Origin: Pelagibacterium xiamenense
GTDB taxonomy: Bacteria > Pseudomonadota > Alphaproteobacteria > Rhizobiales > Devosiaceae
Assembly: GCF_021166475.1 (NCBI RefSeq)
Contig: NZ_JAJOYS010000001.1
Location: 682,001-746,000 of the forward strand
Direction of reading: 5' to 3'
DNA length: 64,000 nt
Shown here: positions 32,175 through 41,974 of the stretch, piece by piece
How positions within the stretch are numbered: the first letter of the stretch is position 1
How the letters are laid out: each line of letters begins with the position of its first letter
The notes under the pieces: model-generated
Database searches by the model: none
What the model was told of the DNA's origin: nothing
What the model saw: only the letters and a program-made list of their open reading frames with translations
Program-made: the position numbers and the translations under genes

Positions 32175-33377
32175 CTATGCGGCTTCGAGGGCGGCGGCGA
32201 TGCCCTGTCCGACACCGATGCACATGGTGGCAAGAGCGGTCTTTTTGCCTGTGAGGGACAGTTCGAGCGCAGCGGTGCCCGCAATCCGCGCGCCGCTCAT
32301 CCCCAGCGGATGCCCGAGCGCGATAGCGCCCCCATTGGGATTGACGTGTGCAGCGTCTTCGGGGATGCCGAGGCCGCGCAATACGGCGATGGACTGGCTG
32401 GCGAAGGCCTCGTTGAGTTCGATCAGGTCGAAGCTGTCGGCACGGATGCCCAGCCGCGCGCAGAGCTTTTGTGTCGCCGGGAGCGGCCCCATGCCCATGA
32501 TCCGCGGCGGCACGCCGGCGGTCGCGCCGCCCAGAATGCGGGCGAGCGGGGTGAGGCCGTGCTTTTTGATAGCGGCTTCCGAGGCGACAATGAGCGCAGC
32601 GGCGCCATCATTGACTCCCGAGGCGTTTCCGGCGGTGACCGAGCCGCCCTCGCGGAAGGGAGTCGGCAGCTTGGCGAGCTTTTCGAGACTGGTTTCGCGC
32701 GGGTGCTCGTCTTTATCGACGACGATGGGGTCGCCCCTGCGCTGCGGGATGGTGACGGGGACGATCTCTTTGGTCAGCCGGCCGTTCGCCTGCGCGGTTG
32801 CGGCGTTGTGCTGGCTCCTCAGCGCAAATGCATCCTGATCCTGGCGGCTTATCTTGTAGTCTTCGGCAACGTTTTCGCCGGTCTCGGGCATGGAATCGAC
32901 GCCGTATTTCTGCTTCATCGCGGGATTGACGAAGCGCCAGCCGATGGTGGTGTCGTAGATTTCCGCGTTGCGCGAGAAGGCCGTCTCGGCCTTTGGCATG
33001 ACGAACGGCGCGCGGCTCATGGATTCCGTGCCGCCGGCTATGAGAAGGTCGGCCTCGCCGGACTTGATCGCGCGGGCGGCGGTGAGAACGGCGTCGAGGC
33101 CGGACCCGCACAGCCGGTTGATGGTTGTGCCCGTCACGGTTTCTGGCATACCGGCGAGCAGGAGCGACATCCGTGCGACGTTGCGGTTGTCTTCGCCCGC
33201 CTGGTTGGCATTGCCGAAGATGACGTCGTCGACCGCTTCCCAATCGACGGAGGCGTGCCGCTCCATCAGGGTTTTGATGACCAGTGCGCCCATATCGTCG
33301 GGCCGCACGGAGGAAAGGGCGCCGCCGAACCGTCCGATGGGGGTGCGCACATAGGCGCAGATATAGGCCTCGGCCAT
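32175..33377 (-). CDS. pcaF: 3-oxoadipyl-CoA thiolase
   Basis: 400 aa thiolase cleaving 3-oxoadipyl-CoA to succinyl-CoA and acetyl-CoA, the last step of the beta-ketoadipate pathway. Nucleophile C90 (NRLCGSG), H356 (GGAIALGHPLG) and C386 (MCIGVGQG) are present; length and N-terminus (AYICAYVRTPIGRFGGALSSVRPDD) fit PcaF rather than plain acetoacetyl-CoA thiolase. It follows pcaJ with a single base between stop and start. Confidence 0.94.
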   Translation of the reverse strand: MAEAYICAYVRTPIGRFGGALSSVRPDDMGALVIKTLMERHASVDWEAVDDVIFGNANQAGEDNRNVARMSLLLAGMPETVTGTTINRLCGSGLDAVLTAARAIKSGEADLLIAGGTESMSRAPFVMPKAETAFSRNAEIYDTTIGWRFVNPAMKQKYGVDSMPETGENVAEDYKISRQDQDAFALRSQHNAATAQANGRLTKEIVPVTIPQRRGDPIVVDKDEHPRETSLEKLAKLPTPFREGGSVTAGNASGVNDGAAALIVASEAAIKKHGLTPLARILGGATAGVPPRIMGMGPLPATQKLCARLGIRADSFDLIELNEAFASQSIAVLRGLGIPEDAAHVNPNGGAIALGHPLGMSGARIAGTAALELSLTGKKTALATMCIGVGQGIAAALEAA

Positions 33378-33378
33378 C

Positions 33379-34155
33379 TTATGCCGCCTTTCCGTGGTGG
33401 GCGCGCTGGGTGCGCTCGTTGAGGTCGCGGAGCGTCTTGAGTTCGTCCGCCGTGGGGGCAGGCGTTTCCTTGAGGTCGTCGGCGAATTTGACGGTCCAGC
33501 CGCAGGTTTCCTGCACCATGTCGCGAGTGACGCCGGGATGAAGCGAGACCACGGTGAACTCCTTGGTCACCGGATCGGGCTCCCAGAGCGCCAGATCGGT
33601 GATGAGCTTTGTCGGGCCCTTGGTCTTGATCCCGAGGCGCTCGCGGTGGTCGCCGCCCTCGCCATGACCGAAGGAGGTGAAAAAGTCGATCTTCTCGACC
33701 ATCGACCGCTTGGCCTGCTTGAGAGTGATATAGATCTCCCCGCAGGAGGTCGCGATCTCCGGTGCACCGCCGCCGCCCGGCAGGCGGACCTTGGGGTTAT
33801 GGTAATCGCCGATGACGGTGGTGTTGATATTGCCGAACCGGTCGATCTGCGCCGCACCCAGGAAGCCGACGGTGATCCGCCCACCCTGGAGCCAGTAGCG
33901 GAACATTTCGGGCACCGCGACTGTGGTGACGGCGGTTTCGCACAACTCGCCATCGCCGATCGAAAGCGGCAAAACGTCGGGGGCCGTGCCGATCGTGCCC
34001 GACTCGTAGATCAAAGTGATGTCCGGCGCGTGCGTGAGCCGCGCAACGTTGCACGCCGCCGATGGCGCACCGATGCCGACAAAGCACACGTCCTTTGAAG
34101 TGAGCGCGCGCGAAGCGGCGATGGTCATCATTTCGTTGGGGGTGAAATCGGTCAT
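33379..34155 (-). CDS. pcaJ: 3-oxoadipate CoA-transferase subunit B
   Basis: 258 aa beta subunit of succinyl-CoA:3-oxoadipate CoA-transferase, which activates 3-oxoadipate for PcaF. It contains the catalytic glutamate in the YESGTIG motif, the hallmark of family I CoA-transferases. Start 34155 overlaps the pcaI stop by 4 bp; an earlier ATG lies inside pcaI. CatJ is an equivalent name in the catechol branch; PcaQ next door favours pcaJ. Confidence 0.94.
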   Translation of the reverse strand: MTDFTPNEMMTIAASRALTSKDVCFVGIGAPSAACNVARLTHAPDITLIYESGTIGTAPDVLPLSIGDGELCETAVTTVAVPEMFRYWLQGGRITVGFLGAAQIDRFGNINTTVIGDYHNPKVRLPGGGGAPEIATSCGEIYITLKQAKRSMVEKIDFFTSFGHGEGGDHRERLGIKTKGPTKLITDLALWEPDPVTKEFTVVSLHPGVTRDMVQETCGWTVKFADDLKETPAPTADELKTLRDLNERTQRAHHGKAA

Positions 34156-35003
34156 GCCTGGAGCCCCTTGATCCGTTCGGCGAAGATGTCCGGTGTTGCT
34201 TCGAGCACGTTGGTTCGCATCCATTGGGTGAACAGCTCACGGTCCGCGGAGACCTTGTCCCATTCAAGATACGCCGCATTGTCGCGATCATAATAGCCGT
34301 GTGTGTAGGAAGGATGCGCGCCGCCTTTGACAATCGAGATGGCTGTAATCGTCCAGTTGGGCAGGATTGTAAGGTTGGGATGCAGGCCCTCGAAATCCTC
34401 GACGATCTCTTCGACCGTCACAACGACGCGTTTGGCTGCAAGCGCCGCTTCCTTCTGGACACCGACGATGCCCTCGATCAGAACATCGCCCTTCTTGTTG
34501 GCTTTCTGGGCGTGGATGAAGGTCACATCGGGCCGGTGGGCCGGGACGGCGGCAAGCTCCTCGCCCGAGAACGGGCACGTGACGAACCTGATCTCCGGAT
34601 TGACCTTGGGCAGATCGGCCCCCTTGTAGCCGCGGAAGAACGCGCTCGGCATACCCGCCGCGCCCGCCTCGTAGGCGTTGGCCATGGCGGCGTGGGAGTG
34701 CTCGACGGTTTCGATTTCGCGCGGATAGCCGTTTTCGATGGCGTCGCGCATGCGGCGCAGGAGGCCGACGCCCGGGTTGCCGGCGTAGGAAAAGATCACC
34801 TTTTTGGCGAGCCCCATGCCGATCATCTGGTCGTAAACGATATCCGGCGTCATGCGGATCAGGGTGAGGTCCTTCTTGCCCTGCCGGATCGCCTCATGCG
34901 CAGCCGCGTGAGGAATGAGGTGGGTGAACCCCTCAAATGCGACGGTATCCCCGTCATTGAGATTGTCCCGCACCGCTTGGGCGAGCGGAATGACCTTGCT
35001 CAT
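34152..35003 (-). CDS. pcaI: 3-oxoadipate CoA-transferase subunit A
   Basis: 283 aa alpha subunit (SKVIPLAQAVRDNLNDGDTVAFEGF start). It pairs with PcaJ in a heterotetramer. First gene of pcaIJF on the minus strand; two adjacent ATG codons at 35006 and 35003 follow an AGGA SD. It is divergent from pcaQ across about 100 bp, the usual arrangement for PcaQ activation. Confidence 0.93.
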   Translation of the reverse strand: MSKVIPLAQAVRDNLNDGDTVAFEGFTHLIPHAAAHEAIRQGKKDLTLIRMTPDIVYDQMIGMGLAKKVIFSYAGNPGVGLLRRMRDAIENGYPREIETVEHSHAAMANAYEAGAAGMPSAFFRGYKGADLPKVNPEIRFVTCPFSGEELAAVPAHRPDVTFIHAQKANKKGDVLIEGIVGVQKEAALAAKRVVVTVEEIVEDFEGLHPNLTILPNWTITAISIVKGGAHPSYTHGYYDRDNAAYLEWDKVSADRELFTQWMRTNVLEATPDIFAERIKGLQA

Positions 35004-35104
35004 CATCCGTCCTGTTGCTGATAGATAACCGAATTGCACTCAATACCAAGACAGCGCGCGCGTAAAATGATATCTGTGCGCTAATATATATTCAGGAGGA
35101 ATAT

Positions 35105-36031
35105 ATGGTCGCCAGTCTCATCGATCCCCGCGTCAAGCTGCGGCACGTCGCGTGCTTTCTCGAGATCAATCGGCAGGGCGGTGTCGTGGGCGCTGGCGAA
35201 GCGCTGGGCCTGAGCCAACCTGCGGTTTCCAAGGCCGTGGCCGAACTTGAGAACATCCTCGGCGTCGCCCTCTTCGACCGATCGCGGCGCAAGCTTGCGC
35301 TGACGGGCTTCGGGGAGATGTTTCTGCGCTATGCGACGACGTCAGTGGCCGCGCTGCGAGAGGGGATCGAAAGCGTCGCCAACGCGCAGACGGAGGCTGC
35401 GGTCGTCCGGCTCGGTGCATTGCCGACGGTGGAACTCGAAGTCGTGCCGCGCGCCGTTCTGCGGTTCTCGCGCGGACCGCTCGCCTGCCGGGTGCAGGTG
35501 GAAAGCGGGCCCAGCCCGCATTTGCTGAACCTGCTGCGCACGGGCGCCATCGATTTCTTCGTGGGGCGCATGCCGCATACCGATGTCATGACGGGACTGA
35601 CGTTCGAACACCTTTATTCCGAGGACCTCGTGCTTGCCGTGCGCCCGGAGCATCCGCTTGCCGGAAGGGAGGCGCTGAGCCTGGGGGCGATCGAGCGCTT
35701 TGCGGTGTTGATGCCGCCGCCGGGCGCGATCATCCGGCCGACCGTGGACGAGCTGCTTGTTGCCAACTCGGTCGGGCGCCCCGCCCAGGACATCGAGACG
35801 GTCTCCAATAGCTTCGGGCGAGCCTATGTACTGATGAGCGATGCGGTATGGTTCATCTCGCGCTCGGTGGTGGCTGCGGACCTGCAGCGCGGTGACCTCA
35901 CCGCACTCGACGTGGATATGGCGGCTTCGCACGGGCCTGTGGGCATCACGACGCGAGCAGGGGCGGAACTGGCGGTGCCGGCGCTCGCCATGATCGATGC
36001 GGTGCGCGCGGAGGTGAGCGCGCGGGGGTAG
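35105..36031 (+). CDS. pcaQ: LysR-type regulator PcaQ
   Basis: 308 aa LysR-type activator. The N-terminal HTH (VKLRHVACFLEINRQGGVVGAGEALGLSQPAVSKAVAELENILG) and the effector domain resemble PcaQ, which responds to protocatechuate-pathway intermediates in Rhizobiales. A strong AGGAGG SD lies six bases before ATG. It is divergent from pcaIJF. Upstream is AT-rich, with only a half match (ATAACC, near 35024) to the PcaQ-box sequence I recall. Confidence 0.9.
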   Translation: MVASLIDPRVKLRHVACFLEINRQGGVVGAGEALGLSQPAVSKAVAELENILGVALFDRSRRKLALTGFGEMFLRYATTSVAALREGIESVANAQTEAAVVRLGALPTVELEVVPRAVLRFSRGPLACRVQVESGPSPHLLNLLRTGAIDFFVGRMPHTDVMTGLTFEHLYSEDLVLAVRPEHPLAGREALSLGAIERFAVLMPPPGAIIRPTVDELLVANSVGRPAQDIETVSNSFGRAYVLMSDAVWFISRSVVAADLQRGDLTALDVDMAASHGPVGITTRAGAELAVPALAMIDAVRAEVSARG

Positions 36032-38494
36032 CTATCCCGTCCGCGGCTTGGCGCGGTTGGTTGCCTGCGCCGAAAGCGGGTCGTCGGGCCAATAGTGCTT
36101 GGGATACCGCCCCTTGAGGTCCTTGGCGACGTCCGCCCAACTTCCGCGCCAGAAGCCGGGAAGATCGCGCGTGGTCTGGATCGGGCGGTGGGCCGGAGAG
36201 AGGAGTGAAAGCAGCAGCTTGACCTTGCCGTCCGCAACCGCGGGGTGACGGTCGAGCCCGAAAAGTTCCTGGACACGGATCGCGAGTACCGGACCGTTCT
36301 CGGCTTCGTAATCGATAGGCAAACGGCTGCCCGAGGGCGCGTCGAAATGGCTCGGAAGCATGGCGTCGATCCGGTTGCGCAGTTCCCAGGGGAGCAGGTC
36401 GTAAAGCGCTGCGGAGAGGTGCTCGGCCGTGATCTCGGACAGGCGCGTGAGGCCGGAGATGTGCGGGACCAGCCAGGGCGCTCCGTCCTGTGCCAGAGCC
36501 TTGTCCGAGAGGTCCGGCCATGGATCGCCGACGGCGTCATGCAGAAATGTCGCGCGGCTCCGCAGCGCCTTCTGATCCCGGTTCCAGGGAAGCGCGCCGA
36601 TGCCGGTGCTTGCGATGCCTTGTGCAAGAAGCGGTGCGGCGGCGTCCAGATCGGGAATCGCGGATGGGGCATCGTCGAGTTTCAAGGCACCCAGGCGCGT
36701 GACCTTGCGCGCGCGAACCGCCCTGGCCGGCCGATCGAAGGCGAGGGCGATTGCCGTGTCGATGCGGTCGGCGAAAACTGCTTCGATATCGCTCCGCTCG
36801 ATCGCGGCGGCGCAGCGGATTGTTGCGCTGGCGGCCGCGCCGCTGAGATCGGCGACAACGAGGTAAGGCGCTCTTGCCAGCGGATCGGAAGGGTCGAGGC
36901 GCGCGCCGCGCCCGTTGGCGAGCCGGAAGCGCCCCGGCTCTCCCGCCGCCTGCGCCACGCGGTCCGGATAGGCGCGGGCGAGATGTCGTCCTATGTCGGC
37001 AGAGGGACCAGTACGCGCGTCGCCGCCAGCGAGTTGGGCCCAGCGCACAGCAAGCGCGCGTGCATCGTTCGCGCGGCGCGAGCGCTCTTGGCGCAGGTCT
37101 TCGTACCGGTGCGCAAGATTGGTGGAGTGGCCGCCGAGGCCGGGCTCGGCAAGGATCGCGGCGACCAGCGCGGCTTCGCCCGCCTCGCCTTCGCCGGCGG
37201 CGCTGGCGATCATGTGTCCGAGGCGCGGATGGAGCGGCAGCCTTTCAAGAAGCGCGCCATGCGGCGTGATCCGTCCGGTCGCATCGAGTGCATCGAGCGC
37301 CTTGAGGAGCGCGACCGCTTCGGTCCATGCCGGGCCGGGCAGCGGGTCGAGGAATGCGAGGGCACCTGGATCGGTGACGCCCCAGCCGGCAAGATCGAGA
37401 ACGAGGTTGGAAAGATCCGCCTGCGTGATCTCGGGCATGTCGAAGGGCTGCAGGCTCGCGGTCTGGCCTTCGTGCCAGAGGCGGTAGCAGATGCCCGGCT
37501 CGGTGCGCCCGGCGCGGCCCCGGCGCTGATCGGCGGCGGCACGGGAAACGCGGCGCGTTTCGAGTCGGGTGAGCCCGGTATCGGGCTCATAAACCGGCAC
37601 GCGGGCGAGCCCTGAATCAATGACGATGCGCACGCCTTCGATCGTGAGCGAGGTCTGCGCGATGGTGGTGGCGAGCACGATCTTGCGCCGGCCCCTGGGC
37701 GCCGGCTGGATCGCCCGGTCCTGCTCGGCACCGCTCAATTGTCCGTAAAGGGGGGCGATATCGGTATCCGGCGGCACAATTGCCGCGAGGCGATCGGCGA
37801 TGCGGCGGATTTCGGCCTGGCCGGGCAGGAAGACGAGGATCGAACCGCTTTCCTCGCGCAACGCGCGCGCAACCGCGGCGGTGACACTGTCATCGAGACG
37901 CGCCTCGGGCGGGGCCGGGATGTGGATCGTTTCGACCGCCTGGGCGCGGCCCTCGCTTTCGATGACCGGCACATCCCCGAGAAGCTCCGCGACGCGGGCA
38001 CCGTCGATGGTCGCGGACATGACGAGCAAACGCAGATCCTCACGCAGGGCCGTCGCGTCGAGCGCAAGGGCAAGGCCGAGATCGGCGTCGAGACTGCGTT
38101 CGTGAAATTCGTCGAAAAGAACGGCCGTTATGCCGGTGAGTTCGGGGTCATCGAGGATCATGCGCGTGAACACGCCTTCGGTGACGACCTCGATCGCAGT
38201 TTTCGCACTCACCTTGGTGTCGAGCCGCACGCGATAACCGACAGTCTCACCGACGGGTTCCCCGAGCGTATGGGCCATGCGGCGCGCGGCGGCCCTGGCG
38301 GCGAGCCGCCGCGGTTCGAGTACGACGATCTTGCCGCCTTTCCGCCAGGGCGCATCGAGCAACGCAAGTGGCACGCGCGTGGTCTTGCCCGCACCCGGCG
38401 GAGCAACGAGCACGGCACGCGTGCCCGCCTCGAGCGCTTCTCCAAGCGGCGCAAGGACGGCATCGATCGGCAGGGTCGTATCGAAAGCAGTCAT
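36032..38494 (-). CDS. hrpB: ATP-dependent helicase HrpB
   Basis: 820 aa DEAH-type RNA/DNA helicase. Walker A APPGAGKTT (31-39), DEFH box in FDEFHERSLDAD, ATTIAQTSLTIEGV and RRGRAGRTEPG in the second RecA domain, HA2 region, and the C-terminal HrpB domain (ending near RDLPGFWRGSWADVAKDLKGRYPKHYWPDDP). Length matches HrpB. It is involved in RNA metabolism but its precise role in alphaproteobacteria is unclear. Stop codons of hrpB and pcaQ abut. Confidence 0.96.
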   Translation of the reverse strand: MTAFDTTLPIDAVLAPLGEALEAGTRAVLVAPPGAGKTTRVPLALLDAPWRKGGKIVVLEPRRLAARAAARRMAHTLGEPVGETVGYRVRLDTKVSAKTAIEVVTEGVFTRMILDDPELTGITAVLFDEFHERSLDADLGLALALDATALREDLRLLVMSATIDGARVAELLGDVPVIESEGRAQAVETIHIPAPPEARLDDSVTAAVARALREESGSILVFLPGQAEIRRIADRLAAIVPPDTDIAPLYGQLSGAEQDRAIQPAPRGRRKIVLATTIAQTSLTIEGVRIVIDSGLARVPVYEPDTGLTRLETRRVSRAAADQRRGRAGRTEPGICYRLWHEGQTASLQPFDMPEITQADLSNLVLDLAGWGVTDPGALAFLDPLPGPAWTEAVALLKALDALDATGRITPHGALLERLPLHPRLGHMIASAAGEGEAGEAALVAAILAEPGLGGHSTNLAHRYEDLRQERSRRANDARALAVRWAQLAGGDARTGPSADIGRHLARAYPDRVAQAAGEPGRFRLANGRGARLDPSDPLARAPYLVVADLSGAAASATIRCAAAIERSDIEAVFADRIDTAIALAFDRPARAVRARKVTRLGALKLDDAPSAIPDLDAAAPLLAQGIASTGIGALPWNRDQKALRSRATFLHDAVGDPWPDLSDKALAQDGAPWLVPHISGLTRLSEITAEHLSAALYDLLPWELRNRIDAMLPSHFDAPSGSRLPIDYEAENGPVLAIRVQELFGLDRHPAVADGKVKLLLSLLSPAHRPIQTTRDLPGFWRGSWADVAKDLKGRYPKHYWPDDPLSAQATNRAKPRTG

Positions 38495-38555
38495 GCCCGT
38501 TCTCTCGCCGGTTTGCGCGGCCAGCGCAAGCCACGCGCGGCGGCGGACGCCGGGA

Positions 38556-39287
38556 TTATTTCAAGCTGGCGATCGCGTGCTTGAGGTTCTTTACGATCTC
38601 GGCGGAGGTTACTCTGCGGCCTGGGGTTTCAAAACCGAGCTTTTGCGCCGGGCTCCCGGGGGCCTTGACCTCCATCGAGCACGAGGCGTGGATTTCCGAG
38701 ATCCCTTCGATGCCGAGCACCTCCCCGACATTGGCGGCATTGATCCCCGCGCCGGGCATGATGGCGATACGGTCGCCGGCGTAGGCCGTGATCGCATGCA
38801 AAGCAGCCAGTCCCTTGGGCGCAGCCGGCGCGCCGCCGGAGGTCAATATGCGCTCGAATCCCAATTCGACAGCGAGGTTGACCGCCTTGTCGAACTCCGG
38901 AACGAGATCGAACGCGCGGTGAAGTGTACGTCCCAACCCTTGCGCGCGAGCCGAAAGCGCCGCCAGTACCCCGGCGTCGAGCCGCCCGTCGGGCAGGCTT
39001 GCGCCGAAAACCACTCCGTCGAGCCCATGATGCCGGATGTAGTCGATATCATTCATCATGGTTCCCACCGCCGCATCCGAATAGACGAAATCGCCGGGAC
39101 GGGGGCGGATCATCGCGTAAACGGGCACGGGGCAGTCCACGGCCTGCTTGACAAGCCCGGGCGAGGGGGTGAGCCCGCCCAATGCCAACGCGGAACAGAG
39201 CTCGATGCGGTCGGCACCGCCTTCCACCGCGGCGTCAAGGCCGTCGGCGTCATCAACGCATACTTCCAGAATCACTTTGTTACTCAA
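38556..39287 (-). CDS. cutC: CutC family protein
   Basis: 243 aa TIM-barrel protein (LEVCVDDADGLDAAVEGGADRIELCSAL, then MIRPRPGDFVYS). It is annotated as copper homeostasis protein CutC, although evidence that the family handles copper is weak. Here it overlaps the end of a ROK sugar kinase gene by 8 bp, so the two are translated together and a role in sugar or amino-sugar metabolism is plausible. No copper-related gene is nearby. Confidence 0.9.
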   Translation of the reverse strand: MSNKVILEVCVDDADGLDAAVEGGADRIELCSALALGGLTPSPGLVKQAVDCPVPVYAMIRPRPGDFVYSDAAVGTMMNDIDYIRHHGLDGVVFGASLPDGRLDAGVLAALSARAQGLGRTLHRAFDLVPEFDKAVNLAVELGFERILTSGGAPAAPKGLAALHAITAYAGDRIAIMPGAGINAANVGEVLGIEGISEIHASCSMEVKAPGSPAQKLGFETPGRRVTSAEIVKNLKHAIASLK

Positions 39288-40188
39288 ACTGCCGTAGACC
39301 TAATAAACATGCTCCGAGAAAACCCGGCTCGGTCCGGCATTGCGCCGGCACCACGAGCGGGCGGTCCATCCGCCGCAGAATGCGGCTGCGGACGGCCCCG
39401 TCGAGCGCGGCAACCAACGCAAAATCCTTCGAGAGCCCGCCGCCTACCGGCACGACGTCGGCACCGGTCACGTTGACCGCGAGCGCGAGCGGTGCCGAGA
39501 CGAGCTCGATATAGACGCCGAGTGTTTCTTTTGCAGCGGCGTCTTCAGCGGCCCATGCCGCGAGAATGGCTTCGCTCGATAGCGACTGGCCGCTCAGATG
39601 CGCGTGGAGCCGCTCAAGCCCCCGCGCGCCGCCGACGGTGTCGACACACCCCTTGCGGCCACATCCGCACGCAAAATGCGGGATATCGCGCGGCGGGTCG
39701 CCGGCCCGAGTGGCGAGGATGGTGCCGTGCCCCCATTCGCCCGCATAGCCACCGCCCCGGTTCACCAGCGCGCCGTCGACGACGAGCCCGCCGCCGACGC
39801 CCGTGCCCAGGATGGCGCCGAAAACGATCGGGCGCCCGCGTCCGGCGCCGAGTTCGGCTTCGGCAAGCGCGAAGCAGTCGGCGTCATTGGCGACGATCAC
39901 GGGAGCGCCGAGGCGGTCGGCAAGGCGTTCCTCGAGCTTGAGCCCGTCGATCGCTGGAATATTGGCGCAGATCGTACGGCCGGTTTCAGGGTCGACTACC
40001 CCCGTGATCGATATCGCCACGCCCTTGGGGCGCTGCGGCGCTTGCGCAATCAGCGCCTCCAGCGCCTCGACAAAGGCATCGAAATCCCGCGCTGGCGTGG
40101 ACACCCGGACCGGATCGCCAATACCATTGGCATCAAAGGCAAAATTGCCCTTGATCGTTGTGCCCCCGATGTCGAACCCATAGATCAT
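39280..40188 (-). CDS. ROK family sugar kinase, probable N-acetylglucosamine kinase
   Basis: 302 aa. N-terminal ATP loop DIGGTTIKG (6-14), catalytic Asp in the AND-AD motif near residue 104, EWGHGT, and the ROK zinc site CGCGRKGC (C174, C176, C181 plus the preceding His). The closest well-known type is N-acetyl-D-glucosamine kinase (NagK), with glucokinase or fructokinase as alternatives. Start 40188 begins right at the fold; an ATG 12 codons upstream adds an unlikely tail. Overlaps cutC. Confidence 0.87.
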   Translation of the reverse strand: MIYGFDIGGTTIKGNFAFDANGIGDPVRVSTPARDFDAFVEALEALIAQAPQRPKGVAISITGVVDPETGRTICANIPAIDGLKLEERLADRLGAPVIVANDADCFALAEAELGAGRGRPIVFGAILGTGVGGGLVVDGALVNRGGGYAGEWGHGTILATRAGDPPRDIPHFACGCGRKGCVDTVGGARGLERLHAHLSGQSLSSEAILAAWAAEDAAAKETLGVYIELVSAPLALAVNVTGADVVPVGGGLSKDFALVAALDGAVRSRILRRMDRPLVVPAQCRTEPGFLGACLLGLRQFE

Positions 40189-40272
40189 GGGCGCGCACGC
40201 TAAGCTGAATTCAGCGCAATACAAGTTCAGTTTATGTTAAATGCCATCAATAGTTTTGCGATCGCGGAAACC

Positions 40273-41778
40273 TTATTCCGCCGCCGCCGGGACATCGCCT
40301 GCTGCCGGGCCATTCGGGTCGCCCGGACCGGTTTCACATCCCAGATCGGGAAAGGCGGCGATGCGGTTTCCCGAATAGTCCTCGCGCAGCACGATGAGGT
40401 CCCGCTCTTCGAAATGCGCGAGCACGCGCCGCGCGCGGCCGGTCGAGTGACTGCCATAGGCACGTGCCAGCGTAGCGTCCGATGGACAGGGGTGGCCGGC
40501 AACGGCCGCACGGGCGAGAACGAGAAAGACGCCCTGAAGATCGTCGCTCAGCGTCTGGGCAAGCGCCATCGCCTGCTGCCAGACCTCGCTCTGTTCGGTC
40601 CCGGTATCCACCCCAGCCCGGGCCACGGCAAAGCGGCGCTTGAAATCGGCAAGATCGGGCGGCGCACCAGGCACACGGCGAATGCGGCATCTGACGAGAA
40701 AATCCTGATAGAGAACGGCGACGGACCGGTAGCTCGCATCCGGGTCCTCAAGGATTTCCGCAAGAACTGCGGCGATGGCGTCTTCCCGTTCTTTTTCGTC
40801 GATCTCGGGGAAAAGCCCCGCATCCGGCGGCTCGGGCGGCGGTGCGCTCAATTGCGCCAGAATATCAGCCGTCGGGCGCGGCGCTGGCTGTGGCGTCCGG
40901 CGGACGGGCTGACGAATATCTTCGTCCGCACCGGGGGTGAAGATCAGCTCCGCCGCATCTTCGCCACGTGCCTCGGGCAACGGCATGAGCCTTGGGCTTG
41001 TCGAGCGCGCCTGGGTCTCGACAGCGCCGATCGCGATATTGAGTGGACGCCGCGCCAGCGCCGGCCCGAGCGCGATGAAATGCCCGCGCTCGAGGTCGCG
41101 GAACATCTCGGTCGAGCGCTTGTCCATCCCCAGAAGGTCGCCCGCCCGCGCCATGTCGATATCGAGAAAGGTCCGGCCCATCAGGAAGTTCGACGCCTCA
41201 GCGGCGACGTTCTTGGCGAGTTTTGCAAGCCGCTGGGTCGCGATCACACCCGCAAGTCCGCGCTTGCGGCCGCGACACATGAGGTTGGTCATGGCGCCGA
41301 GCGAGAGCTTGCGCGCTTCATCGGACACTTCGCCGGCCGCCGCCGGGGCGAAAAGCTGCGCTTCGTCTACGACCACCAGCATGGGATACCAGTAGTCCCG
41401 CTCGGCATCGAAGAGCCCACCAAGAAACGCGGCGGCACACCGCATCTGGGCGTCCGCCTCGAGGCCCTCGAGATTGAGGACTACGGAAACCCTGTGCTGC
41501 CGGATGCGTCCGGCGATGCGGGTCAATTCATGCTCGGAGCGGTCGGCTTCAACGACGACGTGACCGAACTTTTCCGCCAGCGTCACGAAGTCGCCTTCGG
41601 GGTCGACGACGCATTGCTGCACCCAGCTGGCGCTCTGCTCGAGCAGCCGGCGCAACAGATGCGACTTGCCCGAGCCCGAATTGCCCTGCACCAGAAGGCG
41701 CGTGGCGAGCAATTCTTCGAGATCGAGTCGGGCGGGGCTGCCGGTATTGCTAGTGCCCATGTCGATCGCCACAGTCAT
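40273..41778 (-). CDS. HerA-like/DUF87 ATP-binding protein
   Basis: 501 aa. A HerA/VirB4-type ATPase core fills the first 250 residues or so: Walker A VQGNSGSGKSHLL, Walker B MLVVVDEAQLF, and an ATQRLAKLAKNV sensor segment. A Pro-rich linker (around residues 285-315) leads to an alpha-helical C-terminal half of unknown role, ending in a winged-helix-like stretch (STGRARRVLAHFEERDLIVL). No nuclease partner (NurA) is adjacent, so DNA end processing is uncertain. Function unknown. A second ATG six codons in (41760) is a possible start. Confidence 0.8.
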   Translation of the reverse strand: MTVAIDMGTSNTGSPARLDLEELLATRLLVQGNSGSGKSHLLRRLLEQSASWVQQCVVDPEGDFVTLAEKFGHVVVEADRSEHELTRIAGRIRQHRVSVVLNLEGLEADAQMRCAAAFLGGLFDAERDYWYPMLVVVDEAQLFAPAAAGEVSDEARKLSLGAMTNLMCRGRKRGLAGVIATQRLAKLAKNVAAEASNFLMGRTFLDIDMARAGDLLGMDKRSTEMFRDLERGHFIALGPALARRPLNIAIGAVETQARSTSPRLMPLPEARGEDAAELIFTPGADEDIRQPVRRTPQPAPRPTADILAQLSAPPPEPPDAGLFPEIDEKEREDAIAAVLAEILEDPDASYRSVAVLYQDFLVRCRIRRVPGAPPDLADFKRRFAVARAGVDTGTEQSEVWQQAMALAQTLSDDLQGVFLVLARAAVAGHPCPSDATLARAYGSHSTGRARRVLAHFEERDLIVLREDYSGNRIAAFPDLGCETGPGDPNGPAAGDVPAAAE

Positions 41779-41974
41779 TGCTGCTTTCGTCTCCGGTCAG
41801 TCTGCAGATGCTCGGGTGATTCTTTGGCGGCGGCGCGAACACGCCTATGGCAAATCTAGCATCGGGGGCCGCACGTCCGGCAACCCTTGCAATGGCTTTA
41901 CGCACAACCCTATGGCAGCGTAGTCGTGCGAATCAGGCACAATCACAATAGCGCAACCAAGGATAACTTTTTTC

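Noticed and set aside
35007-35104. PcaQ binding box
   Set aside because: Only one half-site (ATAACC) of the dyad I recall for PcaQ is present, so it is not listed as a site.
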